64,000 nucleotides of DNA from Planctomycetota bacterium. GTDB lineage: Bacteria; Planctomycetota; Planctomycetia; Pirellulales; UBA1268. Each line of letters starts with the position of its first letter. The stretch's first letter is position 1. Under the pieces are notes generated by a model, which saw only the letters and a list, made by a program, of their open reading frames with translations, did not search any database and was not told the DNA's origin. The stretch is taken from positions 1 to 64,000 of the forward strand of contig JAPOIM010000003.1 in the NCBI GenBank assembly GCA_029978905.1, read 5' to 3'. Below are positions 18,522-27,237 of this stretch, one piece after another. The position numbers were made by a program, and so were the translations under genes.

Positions 18522-20066
18522 ATGCACCGCACTCTTCGCCAACCGTCACGCGTTCGGCTGCTGTTTACCCTGTGGCTGCTCATGGTGGTCGCCGTGGGTC
18601 CGACGCTCGCACGCGCCTGCCCCTTTTGTTCCGCGGTGTCGCTGACCTTCTCGCAGGAAATCGACCAGAGTGCTGTCGCGGTGGTGGCCAAGCTGGTCAC
18701 GCCCCCACCGGCGTCTGCGCTGAGCCCAGTGGCCGATGGCCCGCTGCCCAAGGGTGTGTTTGAGGTCGACCTGGTCCTCAAGGGGGCTGATCTGCTCGAG
18801 CAGCCGGGAGGCGGCGAAGCGGCTCAGATTGAGGCGATTTTGCTGGAAGACAAGCCTGTGGGCTCGCTCTTTCTGTTGCTGGCGATTGAGCCTCCGCAGC
18901 TGCTCTGGTCGAGTCCGATTGCCATCAACGAGCGGGTCGTGACGTATTTGCAGGAGCTGCCTTCGCTGCCGGCCAGCGGTCCCGACCGACTGGCGTTTTT
19001 CCAGGAGCATCTCGAAGACGCCGATGCGATTCTGGCACGCGATGCCTACGACGAGTTTGCCGTCGCTCCCTACGACGATGTGCGAGGTCTCAAGGACCGC
19101 ATGGACGCGGCCAAGCTGCTCGAGTGGATCCGAGATCCCGATGTGCAGGCCAACCGCCGTCGGCTCTACGCCACCATGCTGGGTGTCTGCGGAACCGAAG
19201 CCGACGCCGAAGCGATTGCCAAGATTCTTGAGGACCACACCGGGGATGAGGTGAATCCCGATGTTCGCACTGGCCTTGATGCCTTGATCGCGTGCTATGT
19301 CACGCTGCAGGGAGGCGAGGGGCTTGATCTCGTCGACCGGCTCTTTCTGGAGCGTGGGGAAAGAGATGTGCCCTTTACGGAAACCTACGCGGCGGTGATG
19401 GCCCTGCGGTTTCTGGGAGAGGAGAGCGAGATCGTGCCGCGGGAGCGGGTGCTCGCCTCGCTGCGGCTGCTCCTTGCAGAGCCCAAACTCGCCGACCTCG
19501 TGATCGCCGACCTCGCTCGCTGGCAGGACTGGTCGGTCGTGGAAACGTTAGCCACGCTCTTCGCCGAGGCGGGCACCGACAACATCTTTGTGCGTGAGCC
19601 GGTGGTGAACTATCTGCGGGCCTGTCCGTTGCCCGAAGCGGCGGAGGCCCTGGCCCGCTGTGAGCAGATCGACCCAGAGGCCGTGCGACGGGCCGCCACC
19701 TTGGCGGGCTTTGCCGGCGGCTTTGCCCCTCCAGGCCCTGCGTCGCCAGCCACGCCGGCCGACGGTCAGGCGGCGCCTGCTGAGGGAGAGGACGCCAGCC
19801 TCGTGAGCCAGGTGCCTCCGGTGCTTGGCGATGCCGATGCCACCGACGACACGCCAGGGATTGACCCCTCGCTGCCGGTGGCGGAGAGCGGATCTGGAGA
19901 ACGCGGTACCGGGGTCGACGACGCGGCGGCGGGTGTGCCGGCCACCGCTGAATCGCAGGAGTCGACGGCCATCGGCCGATGGATCATCTGGGCTGCTATC
20001 GTGGTGGGGGTTGGGTTGCTTGCCCGTTCCGCCATGCAGCCGCGGGTCGGGTCAGGGCAGCGTTAG
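18522..20066 (+). CDS. Exported CPFC-motif helical-repeat protein, C-terminal TM (paralogue 1)
   Basis: Signal peptide then ARACPFCSAVSLTFSQEIDQSAVAVVAKLV; helical-repeat body; terminal WIIWAAIVVGVGLLARSAMQ. Aligns to the product of 21378..22526. Confidence 0.75.
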   Translation: MHRTLRQPSRVRLLFTLWLLMVVAVGPTLARACPFCSAVSLTFSQEIDQSAVAVVAKLVTPPPASALSPVADGPLPKGVFEVDLVLKGADLLEQPGGGEAAQIEAILLEDKPVGSLFLLLAIEPPQLLWSSPIAINERVVTYLQELPSLPASGPDRLAFFQEHLEDADAILARDAYDEFAVAPYDDVRGLKDRMDAAKLLEWIRDPDVQANRRRLYATMLGVCGTEADAEAIAKILEDHTGDEVNPDVRTGLDALIACYVTLQGGEGLDLVDRLFLERGERDVPFTETYAAVMALRFLGEESEIVPRERVLASLRLLLAEPKLADLVIADLARWQDWSVVETLATLFAEAGTDNIFVREPVVNYLRACPLPEAAEALARCEQIDPEAVRRAATLAGFAGGFAPPGPASPATPADGQAAPAEGEDASLVSQVPPVLGDADATDDTPGIDPSLPVAESGSGERGTGVDDAAAGVPATAESQESTAIGRWIIWAAIVVGVGLLARSAMQPRVGSGQR

Positions 20067-20099
20067 AGTGAAGGCCGCGTGGTTCGGGAGACACTGGTG

Positions 20100-20786
20100 A
20101 TGGCCACCACAGGCCTGTTTGACGACATCACGACACCTGACTCGGCGGCGACGGGTGAAGGAAGTGACTACCGCGCGGTCAGCGGCTGGGCCATAGGCTG
20201 CCTGGTGCTGACGGTCCTCTCCCCGCTCGCGTTTGCCGACTGGTGGTTGGCGGTGGTTCCGGTGACGTCGATCGTGGTCGGGTTGGTGGGCTGGCGTCAG
20301 ATTGTGATGCGTCCCGAAGCCTTTGTGGGTGCACCCCTGGCCATCGGAGGAGTGGTCGTGTCGGCAGGCTTGCTTGCCGGAGCGCTGGCCACGCTCACGC
20401 AGATCTACATCGCCGAACTCCCAGAAGGGTTTGTGCGGATCAACTATCAGATGCTGCAGCCGCTGGAGGGTGACCCTGCCACGGCCGTGCCTCCCACCGC
20501 CATTGAGGCTGACGGCAAGGACGTGCTGCTCAAGGGCTACATGTATCCTGGCACGGACACCGAAGGCATCGTCCAGTTCCTGCTGGTCCGCGACCAGGGT
20601 GACTGCTGCTTCGGCGGCAATCCCAAGATCACCGATCGCGTGCTTGTGAATCTGCAGGATGCCGAGGGAATCGACTTTACGCCGCGGATGGTGAAAATTG
20701 CGGGCCGGTTTGCCATCAGGCCGGCAGGTTCGGTCGACGTCGATGGCGGCGTGCTCTACCACATCGAGGATGCCTTTGTTCGCTAA
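20100..20786 (+). CDS. DUF3299-like membrane protein
   Basis: Two N-terminal hydrophobic stretches, then DGKDVLLKGYMYPGTDTEGIVQFLLVRDQGDCCFGGNPKITDRVLVNL. Confidence 0.72.
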   Translation: MATTGLFDDITTPDSAATGEGSDYRAVSGWAIGCLVLTVLSPLAFADWWLAVVPVTSIVVGLVGWRQIVMRPEAFVGAPLAIGGVVVSAGLLAGALATLTQIYIAELPEGFVRINYQMLQPLEGDPATAVPPTAIEADGKDVLLKGYMYPGTDTEGIVQFLLVRDQGDCCFGGNPKITDRVLVNLQDAEGIDFTPRMVKIAGRFAIRPAGSVDVDGGVLYHIEDAFVR

Positions 20787-21381
20787 CGGTCCGTGGAAAA
20801 AGCCGGCAAAGCGATGCGTTCTCTGGCCTGGCAGCCTGGTGGTCGTCGCGTTCCTCGCGGCAGGGTTGGTCGGCTGCGGTGCGGCCCGCCAGGACGAGGA
20901 ACCCGTGGGCAGGGCTTCCGCGGAGCCGCCGGCAGAGGTGGTTGCGTCGGGCGAAACGGCCGCAACTGCGGAGCCGGCAACGCCCGCGGCGGCGGTGGTG
21001 AGTTCGGGGCGGCTGCAGGACCTCTCCTTCGACGATGTGAAGTTTGAGATGCAGCCGGGTGATCCCTTCACCACCGACCTACTGCCCGGCCCTGTCGCGG
21101 CGCTCGAAGGGCAGCGGATCCGGATCCGTGGCTACATCCTGCCGAGCTTTCAACAGGAAGGCATCACGCAGTTTGTGCTCGTTCGCGACAACATGGAGTG
21201 CTGTTTCGGTCCGGGGGCTGCCCTCTACGACTGCATCGTGGTGCGGATGCTGCCCGGTCGCAGCACCAACTTCTCGGTGCGGCCGGTGGCGGTGAGCGGC
21301 ACGTTTCATGTGGAAGAACTCATCGGTCCCGATGGTCGTCATCTGGCGATCTACTCGCTCGACGGTGAGGACGTGAAGTGA
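20770..21381 (+). CDS. DUF3299-like putative lipoprotein
   Basis: AAGLVGCGAARQDEE lipobox; EGQRIRIRGYILPSFQQEGITQFVLVRDNMECCFGPGAALYDCIVVRM; starts inside the preceding gene. Confidence 0.75.
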   Translation: MPLFANGPWKKPAKRCVLWPGSLVVVAFLAAGLVGCGAARQDEEPVGRASAEPPAEVVASGETAATAEPATPAAAVVSSGRLQDLSFDDVKFEMQPGDPFTTDLLPGPVAALEGQRIRIRGYILPSFQQEGITQFVLVRDNMECCFGPGAALYDCIVVRMLPGRSTNFSVRPVAVSGTFHVEELIGPDGRHLAIYSLDGEDVK

Positions 21382-22526
21382 AACGGCGGGTAGCCGTCGT
21401 CTGGCTGCTGATGGTGGCCTGCGGGAGCGTGGCGACCGCCGCGGCCTGTCCGTTTTGTGGAGCGGTTGGTCAGCCACTGGCCTCGCGACGTGACGCGGCC
21501 GTTGGGGTGGCGGTGGGCGAGGCTGCGGGCCCAGCGACGCTGAGGCCCGCGGGCGTCCTCGAGCAGCCTTTTGTGCTGCATCAGCGGCTGGCTGGCTCGC
21601 GGGCGGTTGACCGCGGCGAGCAGGTGGTGGCTGTGGTGCCTGCTCCGGTCGAGGGCACCGCTGCGGTGTTTCTTGCAGCCAGCCAGAGCGAGGAGACGCA
21701 GGGGTCGCACCGGGCGTTTGCTGCGGACGAAACCCGTCTCGGCTATCTGGCTGGAGCGCCGAGCGTCGATCGGCCTGCGGCGGAGCGGCTGCGGTGGTTT
21801 GTCCGGTGGCTTGAGCATCCCGACGCGATGCTTGCTGAAGACGCGTTTGCAGAGTTTGGGCTGGCGCCGTTTGAGGCGGTGCGTGCCGTGGCCGACGACC
21901 TGCCTGCGAAGCAGCTGCGAGCCTGGGTTGGGGAGCCTGGCATCGTGCAGCAGCGGCGTGGCTTCTATGGACTCGCGGTGGGGCTCGTCGCCGCCACAAG
22001 GCCGCAGGAACGGGAGGCTTGCCTGCAGACGCTGCATCGCCTGCTCCGCGAGCCTGCTGATGACTTCCGCGCGGGCTTTGACGGCATCCTGGCAGGGGTG
22101 CTTGTGGCGGAAGGAGAGGCAGGGCTCGAGCGCCTGATCGGACTGGGACTGCTCGAGCCGGCGGCACGGCCCGTTGAGAAGCGTCAGATGCTGGCGGTGC
22201 TGCGGTTTGCCTGGGAGTTTCTTGGGCCGCAGATTCCGAAACCCCGCGTCGCCTCGGCGACGGCCCGGCTGCTCGAAAGCCCTGTCACGGCTGCCGAGGC
22301 CGCGGTCGATCTCGCGCGGTACCGCGCCTGGGACGCGGTCGATCAGGTGGCCGCGTTGTGGGCGAGTGTGGGTGACGACGATCCCCTGGTGCGACGAGCC
22401 GTGGCCGGCTACCTCACCCAATGCCCCACGCCACAGGCCCGGCGTCATGTCGAGGCCATCTGTGCGCGAGATGCGGCTCGTTTTGAAGAGGCGCTGCAGG
22501 CTTCACGTTTGCCACTGCCGCAGTAG
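21378..22526 (+). CDS. Exported CPFC-motif helical-repeat protein (paralogue 2)
   Basis: MKRRVAVVWLLMVACGSVATAAACPFCGAV...; AAERLRWFVRWLEHPDAMLAEDAFAEFGLAPFEAV aligns to GPDRLAFFQEHLEDADAILARDAYDEFAVAPYDDV of paralogue 1. Confidence 0.72.
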   Translation: MKRRVAVVWLLMVACGSVATAAACPFCGAVGQPLASRRDAAVGVAVGEAAGPATLRPAGVLEQPFVLHQRLAGSRAVDRGEQVVAVVPAPVEGTAAVFLAASQSEETQGSHRAFAADETRLGYLAGAPSVDRPAAERLRWFVRWLEHPDAMLAEDAFAEFGLAPFEAVRAVADDLPAKQLRAWVGEPGIVQQRRGFYGLAVGLVAATRPQEREACLQTLHRLLREPADDFRAGFDGILAGVLVAEGEAGLERLIGLGLLEPAARPVEKRQMLAVLRFAWEFLGPQIPKPRVASATARLLESPVTAAEAAVDLARYRAWDAVDQVAALWASVGDDDPLVRRAVAGYLTQCPTPQARRHVEAICARDAARFEEALQASRLPLPQ

Positions 22527-22548
22527 GGGGCGTCCGACTCCGCAAAGG

Positions 22549-24732
22549 TCATTCGCCGGTCGTGCCACCTGGCGTTGGCAGCAGCTGTGGGTCGGCAAGC
22601 GTTGGTCCTTCGCCAATGGGTGCGGGAATCTCTTCAAGTCCAGCGGCTCTTGGCTGCGTCCGGCTGGCGGGATCGAGCGGGGGCAGCTGCTGTGGACGGG
22701 CATCGGCACCGATTGTTTCGAAGTTCTGTGTGATCGCTCCGCGGCTAAACACGGCAGGCTGCGAGTGGCCGTAGTCGAGATAGAGGCTCGCATCTCGTTG
22801 ACGGGCTCGGCGATGCGCGTCGAAGTAGGCCTTCGCTGGCCATGGGCCTTCCGCCAAGAACACGCCGTTGTATTCCAAGAGCGATCCCTTGCGGTAATGC
22901 AGTTGGGCGATCGATCGGTTGTAATCGATGAGCGATCGTGAGTACGACACTTCGGCGTCGGCAAGCCGCCGCTGGGCATCGAGTAACTGATCGAAGGTGA
23001 CTGTGCCCGCGTCGTAGGCGGCCTGCACGGCTTCCACCTGACGGGTGGCTGCCACGCGTCGGTTGAAGTTGGTTTGCGTGAGGGCAAAGTTCGTGTCGAC
23101 GTTCCGCACGGCTTCCACGAGGGCGTGCGAGACTTCGAGCTCTTCGTCTTGGAGCCGTGCCCGTTCTCTCGCCACCTGCAGTTGGTAGTTCCGCACCGTC
23201 GAGAGCTCGCGGCGGAAGCCGAGTGGCATCAGGAACTGAGCTCCCGCCTGCCATTCCTGGAACTTCCCGCTGAGCAACGTGGAGTAGGCGTCGGTGCCAA
23301 AGAGCGGATCGGAACCGCCTGCCTCGTAAGGGCTGTAGTTCTGATTGATCAGGTCCTGCCCCATGCCCAGGAAGCGGTAGGTGCCGAGCAGGTCGAGCCG
23401 TGGCAGCACGAGATTCTTGGCCGCGATCAACTCCAGCTCGCGCTGCTTGATCCGCCACTTTTGCTTGCGGAGTTCGGGGGAGCGTGAGAGGGATTCGACC
23501 AGCGCCTGCTGCCAGTCAAACGAGATCCGGGCGGTGGTGGGCTCGTCTGCTGGACGGATCAACCGTCCGTCACTTGCCGAGATGCCCATGATGTACCGCA
23601 GCCGATCCTCACTGCGGTAGACGTCGGCCAGGGCGGTTTCCACTTCGGCACGGAAGAAGAAGTACTGCTCGCGAGCCTGGGCTTCCTTGTCGGCTTCGCC
23701 ACCGCGCGACTGCTCGACGTAGAGAGCATGCACACGACGCCATGCCTCGAGGGCAGAGTCGCGGCCAGCTTTGCGGGCTTCGAGCGCGCGATATGAGTAG
23801 TAGAGCTCCCAATACGACTGCTCGATGTCGCTGACCATGTTGCGAACGCCGACTTCAAAATCCGCCAAGGAGATGTCGGCGTTCACGCGGGCGAGCAGCA
23901 CGCCGCGGAAGTTGGGGCGTCCAAAGAGATTGTTAAACGCATCGGGGCCGGCGATGCGGTTGTAGTTCAGGCCACCACCTTGCAGCAGCGGCTGGTTGAA
24001 CGTGAAGTCGTAGTTGGTGCTCCACGTGGACGGCACGACGATGTTGCCCGCAGCATCCCGCTGACGGATCGGCGAGTTGCTGTTGTCGTAGGTGATCAGC
24101 TGGCTGAAGTTGAACGTGGCACCAGTCGCGGTCGTCTTGCGGATGCCCGACTGCCAGTTGCCAGTGTCGCCTTCAAGCTGCTGCTGAAAGATCGCGGTGC
24201 CGATGCCGCCGACGTTCTGCGGACGGCTCTGGCGGTCCCATGTGAGCGAGCTGGAGAGCTGCGCATCAAAACTTGCGAGCGCACTTTCCACACCGCGGAA
24301 AGGATCGGTCTCGGTGATCGCAGGGTCGTAGACGGTGGGCGTGGCTTCCGGTGCTGTCAGGAGCGAGACCGGTGGCTCACCTGTCTGTGGACGCGGGCCA
24401 CCAAAACTCCCGAACCGTCCGCCCAGGTTGCGGAGCACCTTGCCGTTTTCCAAGGCGATGCGGATGGCATCTTCCAGCGAGAGTTCCCAGATCTCTTCCA
24501 CTTCCGCATTGGAGAGCGTGAAGGGCTCTGTTGTGCCGGCGGCCTCGTCGAGAGGTTGCTGGTCGATGTCTGGATACTCAAGTTTTTGAACGACGCCGGT
24601 GTAGTGCGAGAGGTCGCCATCTTCAAAGAAGTAGAAGGGCTGCCGCGGTGCACAGCCGCTAGCCAGCATCGCGACGCTCGTCAGTACGACCAACGGGATT
24701 CGGGTGAGGCGTTGGACCACGGGAGGAGTCAC
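22549..24732 (-). CDS. TolC-family outer membrane efflux protein (lipoprotein-like; start approximate)
   Basis: LVVLTSVAMLASGCAPRQPFYFF...; LSLEDAIRIALENGKVLRNLGG; repeated TolC-like helices SYWELYYSYRALEARKAGRDSALEAWRRV and AQAREQYFFFRAEVETALADVYRSEDRLRYIMGI. Confidence 0.85.
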   Translation of the reverse strand: MTPPVVQRLTRIPLVVLTSVAMLASGCAPRQPFYFFEDGDLSHYTGVVQKLEYPDIDQQPLDEAAGTTEPFTLSNAEVEEIWELSLEDAIRIALENGKVLRNLGGRFGSFGGPRPQTGEPPVSLLTAPEATPTVYDPAITETDPFRGVESALASFDAQLSSSLTWDRQSRPQNVGGIGTAIFQQQLEGDTGNWQSGIRKTTATGATFNFSQLITYDNSNSPIRQRDAAGNIVVPSTWSTNYDFTFNQPLLQGGGLNYNRIAGPDAFNNLFGRPNFRGVLLARVNADISLADFEVGVRNMVSDIEQSYWELYYSYRALEARKAGRDSALEAWRRVHALYVEQSRGGEADKEAQAREQYFFFRAEVETALADVYRSEDRLRYIMGISASDGRLIRPADEPTTARISFDWQQALVESLSRSPELRKQKWRIKQRELELIAAKNLVLPRLDLLGTYRFLGMGQDLINQNYSPYEAGGSDPLFGTDAYSTLLSGKFQEWQAGAQFLMPLGFRRELSTVRNYQLQVARERARLQDEELEVSHALVEAVRNVDTNFALTQTNFNRRVAATRQVEAVQAAYDAGTVTFDQLLDAQRRLADAEVSYSRSLIDYNRSIAQLHYRKGSLLEYNGVFLAEGPWPAKAYFDAHRRARQRDASLYLDYGHSQPAVFSRGAITQNFETIGADARPQQLPPLDPASRTQPRAAGLEEIPAPIGEGPTLADPQLLPTPGGTTGE

Positions 24733-24926
24733 TCTCTGCGAGGGCGGCCGGAATACAAGGGACGTCGTGCGCGACACAAAATGTGTCCACGGAGCCAGAC
24801 ATACCCACGCGATTGGTATCGGCGCACTGACCGGCAGACTTGGAACAATCGGCAAGGTTTGCCAGAGCCGCGTGAAGATGGGAGGCCGAGAGCGGCTGGG
24901 GGTGAAGCGAGGCGGACTGGGACGAC

Positions 24927-26039
24927 CTAGCGGCGTTCCAGAAACGCGTTCCAGCGGCTGGAGGACTCGACGCGAAGCATGTCGCCGTCGACCCATGAAC
25001 AGCGGGCGGCCACGCCATCGAGGTCGTTGGCGATGGCGAGACCCTCCCGGGGGCCAAGCACACTGATGGAGGTCGAGAGGGCGTCGGCTGAGGTGGCGTC
25101 GTTCGCGATCACCGTAACGGCGGTGGGCCCCACAACTCCGAGACCTGTCCGCGGGTCGACGATGTGGCTGTAGCGGAGGCCGTCGATCACCACCGCCTGA
25201 TAGGCATCGCCGGAGGTGGCCACCGCGGCGTGGACGAGTGCCAGTGTCGGCACCGTGTGCTCCTCGGAAGCCGCGGCCGCAGCGGCAGGCTGCCGCATCA
25301 GGGCGGGTACGGCCACACGCCAGTGGTCGCGGCCTGGCGGTGGTCCCGACACGGCGATGTCACCGGAGGCATCGATCATCGCGGAACGAATGCCCCGCTC
25401 TGCGAGGAGCTGCATGGCCTCATCGATGGCGTAGCCCATGCCAATGCCTCCGAAGTCAAGCTTGGTGGTGGCATGCGCGAGGGAAACCCGTTGCGTCTGC
25501 GGATGGGAAACGTGCGTGGCAGGATGCAAGACAACCGATCCGCGACCAGTGACCGCCCGAGCCGCGGCCAGCTTTTCAGGGTTGGGCATGCGGCCCGTTT
25601 TGCGAGACTGCCGCCACAGGATCGTGAGTGGCCCCACAGTCACATCAAAAGCGCCCTGTGTCCGTTCGGTAAAGAACAGGCTCTTCTCAAGGGCATCGGC
25701 CAGGTCGTCACTGACCTCCACGGGCACACCCGGCGCCTCCGCCGAGGTAGCCATCAGTCGCGAGACCTCACTCGTCGGGTCGTAATCGGAGAGCACGCGC
25801 TCGATCGTGGCAACCCGGTCGAGCGCTGCCTCAGCAGCCTCGGTCGCCTCCGCAGCCGAGGCGGCATACACCGTGACCACCCACTCGACCCCCATCAGTC
25901 TCCGTGTGCGTGTCGCTGGGGCTGCCGTGGCGGCTGGGGCCGTCATTCCCAGCAGAATCAGGGCAACAATGAACTGCCACGCAGTTCGTTGCGAGCTGCC
26001 ATGTCGGAGTACGGCGTGAATCGGATAGGCTGACGGCAT
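24927..26039 (-). CDS. apbE: FAD:protein FMN transferase (ApbE family)
   Basis: LMGVEWVVTVYA...DFGGIGMGYAIDEAMQLLAERGIRSAMIDASGDIAVSG...YSHIVDPRTGLGVVG...DATSADALSTSISVLG. Confidence 0.92.
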   Translation of the reverse strand: MPSAYPIHAVLRHGSSQRTAWQFIVALILLGMTAPAATAAPATRTRRLMGVEWVVTVYAASAAEATEAAEAALDRVATIERVLSDYDPTSEVSRLMATSAEAPGVPVEVSDDLADALEKSLFFTERTQGAFDVTVGPLTILWRQSRKTGRMPNPEKLAAARAVTGRGSVVLHPATHVSHPQTQRVSLAHATTKLDFGGIGMGYAIDEAMQLLAERGIRSAMIDASGDIAVSGPPPGRDHWRVAVPALMRQPAAAAAASEEHTVPTLALVHAAVATSGDAYQAVVIDGLRYSHIVDPRTGLGVVGPTAVTVIANDATSADALSTSISVLGPREGLAIANDLDGVAARCSWVDGDMLRVESSSRWNAFLERR

Positions 26040-26040
26040 C

Positions 26041-26553
26041 ATGAGCGATTCAGACACAGCACCACCGGTTTCCGCGGCACCTCCTGCGGTGCATGTAGCT
26101 TTCGACTGCCAGCCCCTGCGAAGCCTGGGACGGCTCGACATTCCCATCGATGCGTCCCCCCGGTTTCGCAGGAAACTGGAACGCATTCAGGCCGCGATCG
26201 CCGTCCACGGCACTCGCAACACGTATTATCTCACCAACGCGGTCTGCCGGTTTCAACTGACGAGTGACACAGCAATCGGGATGATCGAGTTTTCCATTGA
26301 AGGCACGGTCTTAACGGATCAGAGCGACACGCGGACAGTGGGCAGCGACCTGGCGATCACGCTGGAACGGGAGACCTGCGACTGGCTCACGCAGCCGGCC
26401 GTGGAATGGCTGATGGTCTCTGCCAAGCGTGCCGTTGAGGTGGAGTTCGATCGCTACATTGCAGCCGGTGACCTCTCTCGCGCGGTGGCGCGACTGGAGC
26501 AGGAGCAGCAGCACGTCGACGAGTCGGGGGGCTTCCTGGGGATGAACCTTTAA
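26041..26553 (+). CDS. Conserved hypothetical protein, 170 aa
   Basis: Complete ORF with a natural start adjacent to the divergent apbE start and a convergent neighbour; no family recognised. Confidence 0.6.
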   Translation: MSDSDTAPPVSAAPPAVHVAFDCQPLRSLGRLDIPIDASPRFRRKLERIQAAIAVHGTRNTYYLTNAVCRFQLTSDTAIGMIEFSIEGTVLTDQSDTRTVGSDLAITLERETCDWLTQPAVEWLMVSAKRAVEVEFDRYIAAGDLSRAVARLEQEQQHVDESGGFLGMNL

Positions 26554-26559
26554 GCGGCT

Positions 26560-27237
26560 TCACGACCGCTGGTTGCGGTCCTGAACTTCGAGGAGCACGC
26601 TCTCGCTGTCGGTCCCGTGCAGTGGCCAGGCGGCGATGCGGCGGATGCGAACCCGCTTCAGCAGACCGCGATGACGAGCCTCCCCCTTCTCGGCTTCCCA
26701 CCGCGGTCCCTTGATGACCAGCATGCGGCCGAAGCGGTCTGAGAGGGGCTCAAACCAGCCGAGCAGTTTCACCAGCGGCGCCACAGCACGCACGACGAGG
26801 CTGTCAAACCAGGTCTCCGCCACGATCTGCTGGGCGGGGCGGGCATGCACTCTCAAGTGGAGGCCAGCTTCCTTGACAATCGCCTCCACGGCGGCTGCCC
26901 GTTTGCCCACGCTGTCGGAGAGTTCCACGTCGAGATCGGGCCGCAGGATCGCCAGCAGCACGCCGGGCACCCCGCCACCGGTACCCACGTCGAGCACGCG
27001 TTCTGATTCGGTGAGGTGGCCAGCAATCGCCACCGCGTCGGCCACATCGCGGGCGACAAATCGCTCAACGTCGGTGTGCCGCGTGAGATTCAGCCGCTCA
27101 TTCCATTGCCACAGGGCCGTTGCGTAGGCGGCGAGTTGCGGCACCGCTTCTTCCGGCACATCGAGGCGGTGGTGTTGGCAGGCCTGTGCGATCGCGGCGG
27201 CGAGATCCGCTTCAGGCGTTGGCGAAGGGGCCGACAT
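26560..27237 (-). CDS. rsmG: 16S rRNA (guanine527-N7)-methyltransferase RsmG
   Basis: LWQWNERLNLTRHTDVERFVARDVADAVAIAGHL...VLDVGTGGGVPGVLLAILRPDLDVELSDSVGKRAAAVEAIV. Confidence 0.93.
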   Translation of the reverse strand: MSAPSPTPEADLAAAIAQACQHHRLDVPEEAVPQLAAYATALWQWNERLNLTRHTDVERFVARDVADAVAIAGHLTESERVLDVGTGGGVPGVLLAILRPDLDVELSDSVGKRAAAVEAIVKEAGLHLRVHARPAQQIVAETWFDSLVVRAVAPLVKLLGWFEPLSDRFGRMLVIKGPRWEAEKGEARHRGLLKRVRIRRIAAWPLHGTDSESVLLEVQDRNQRS

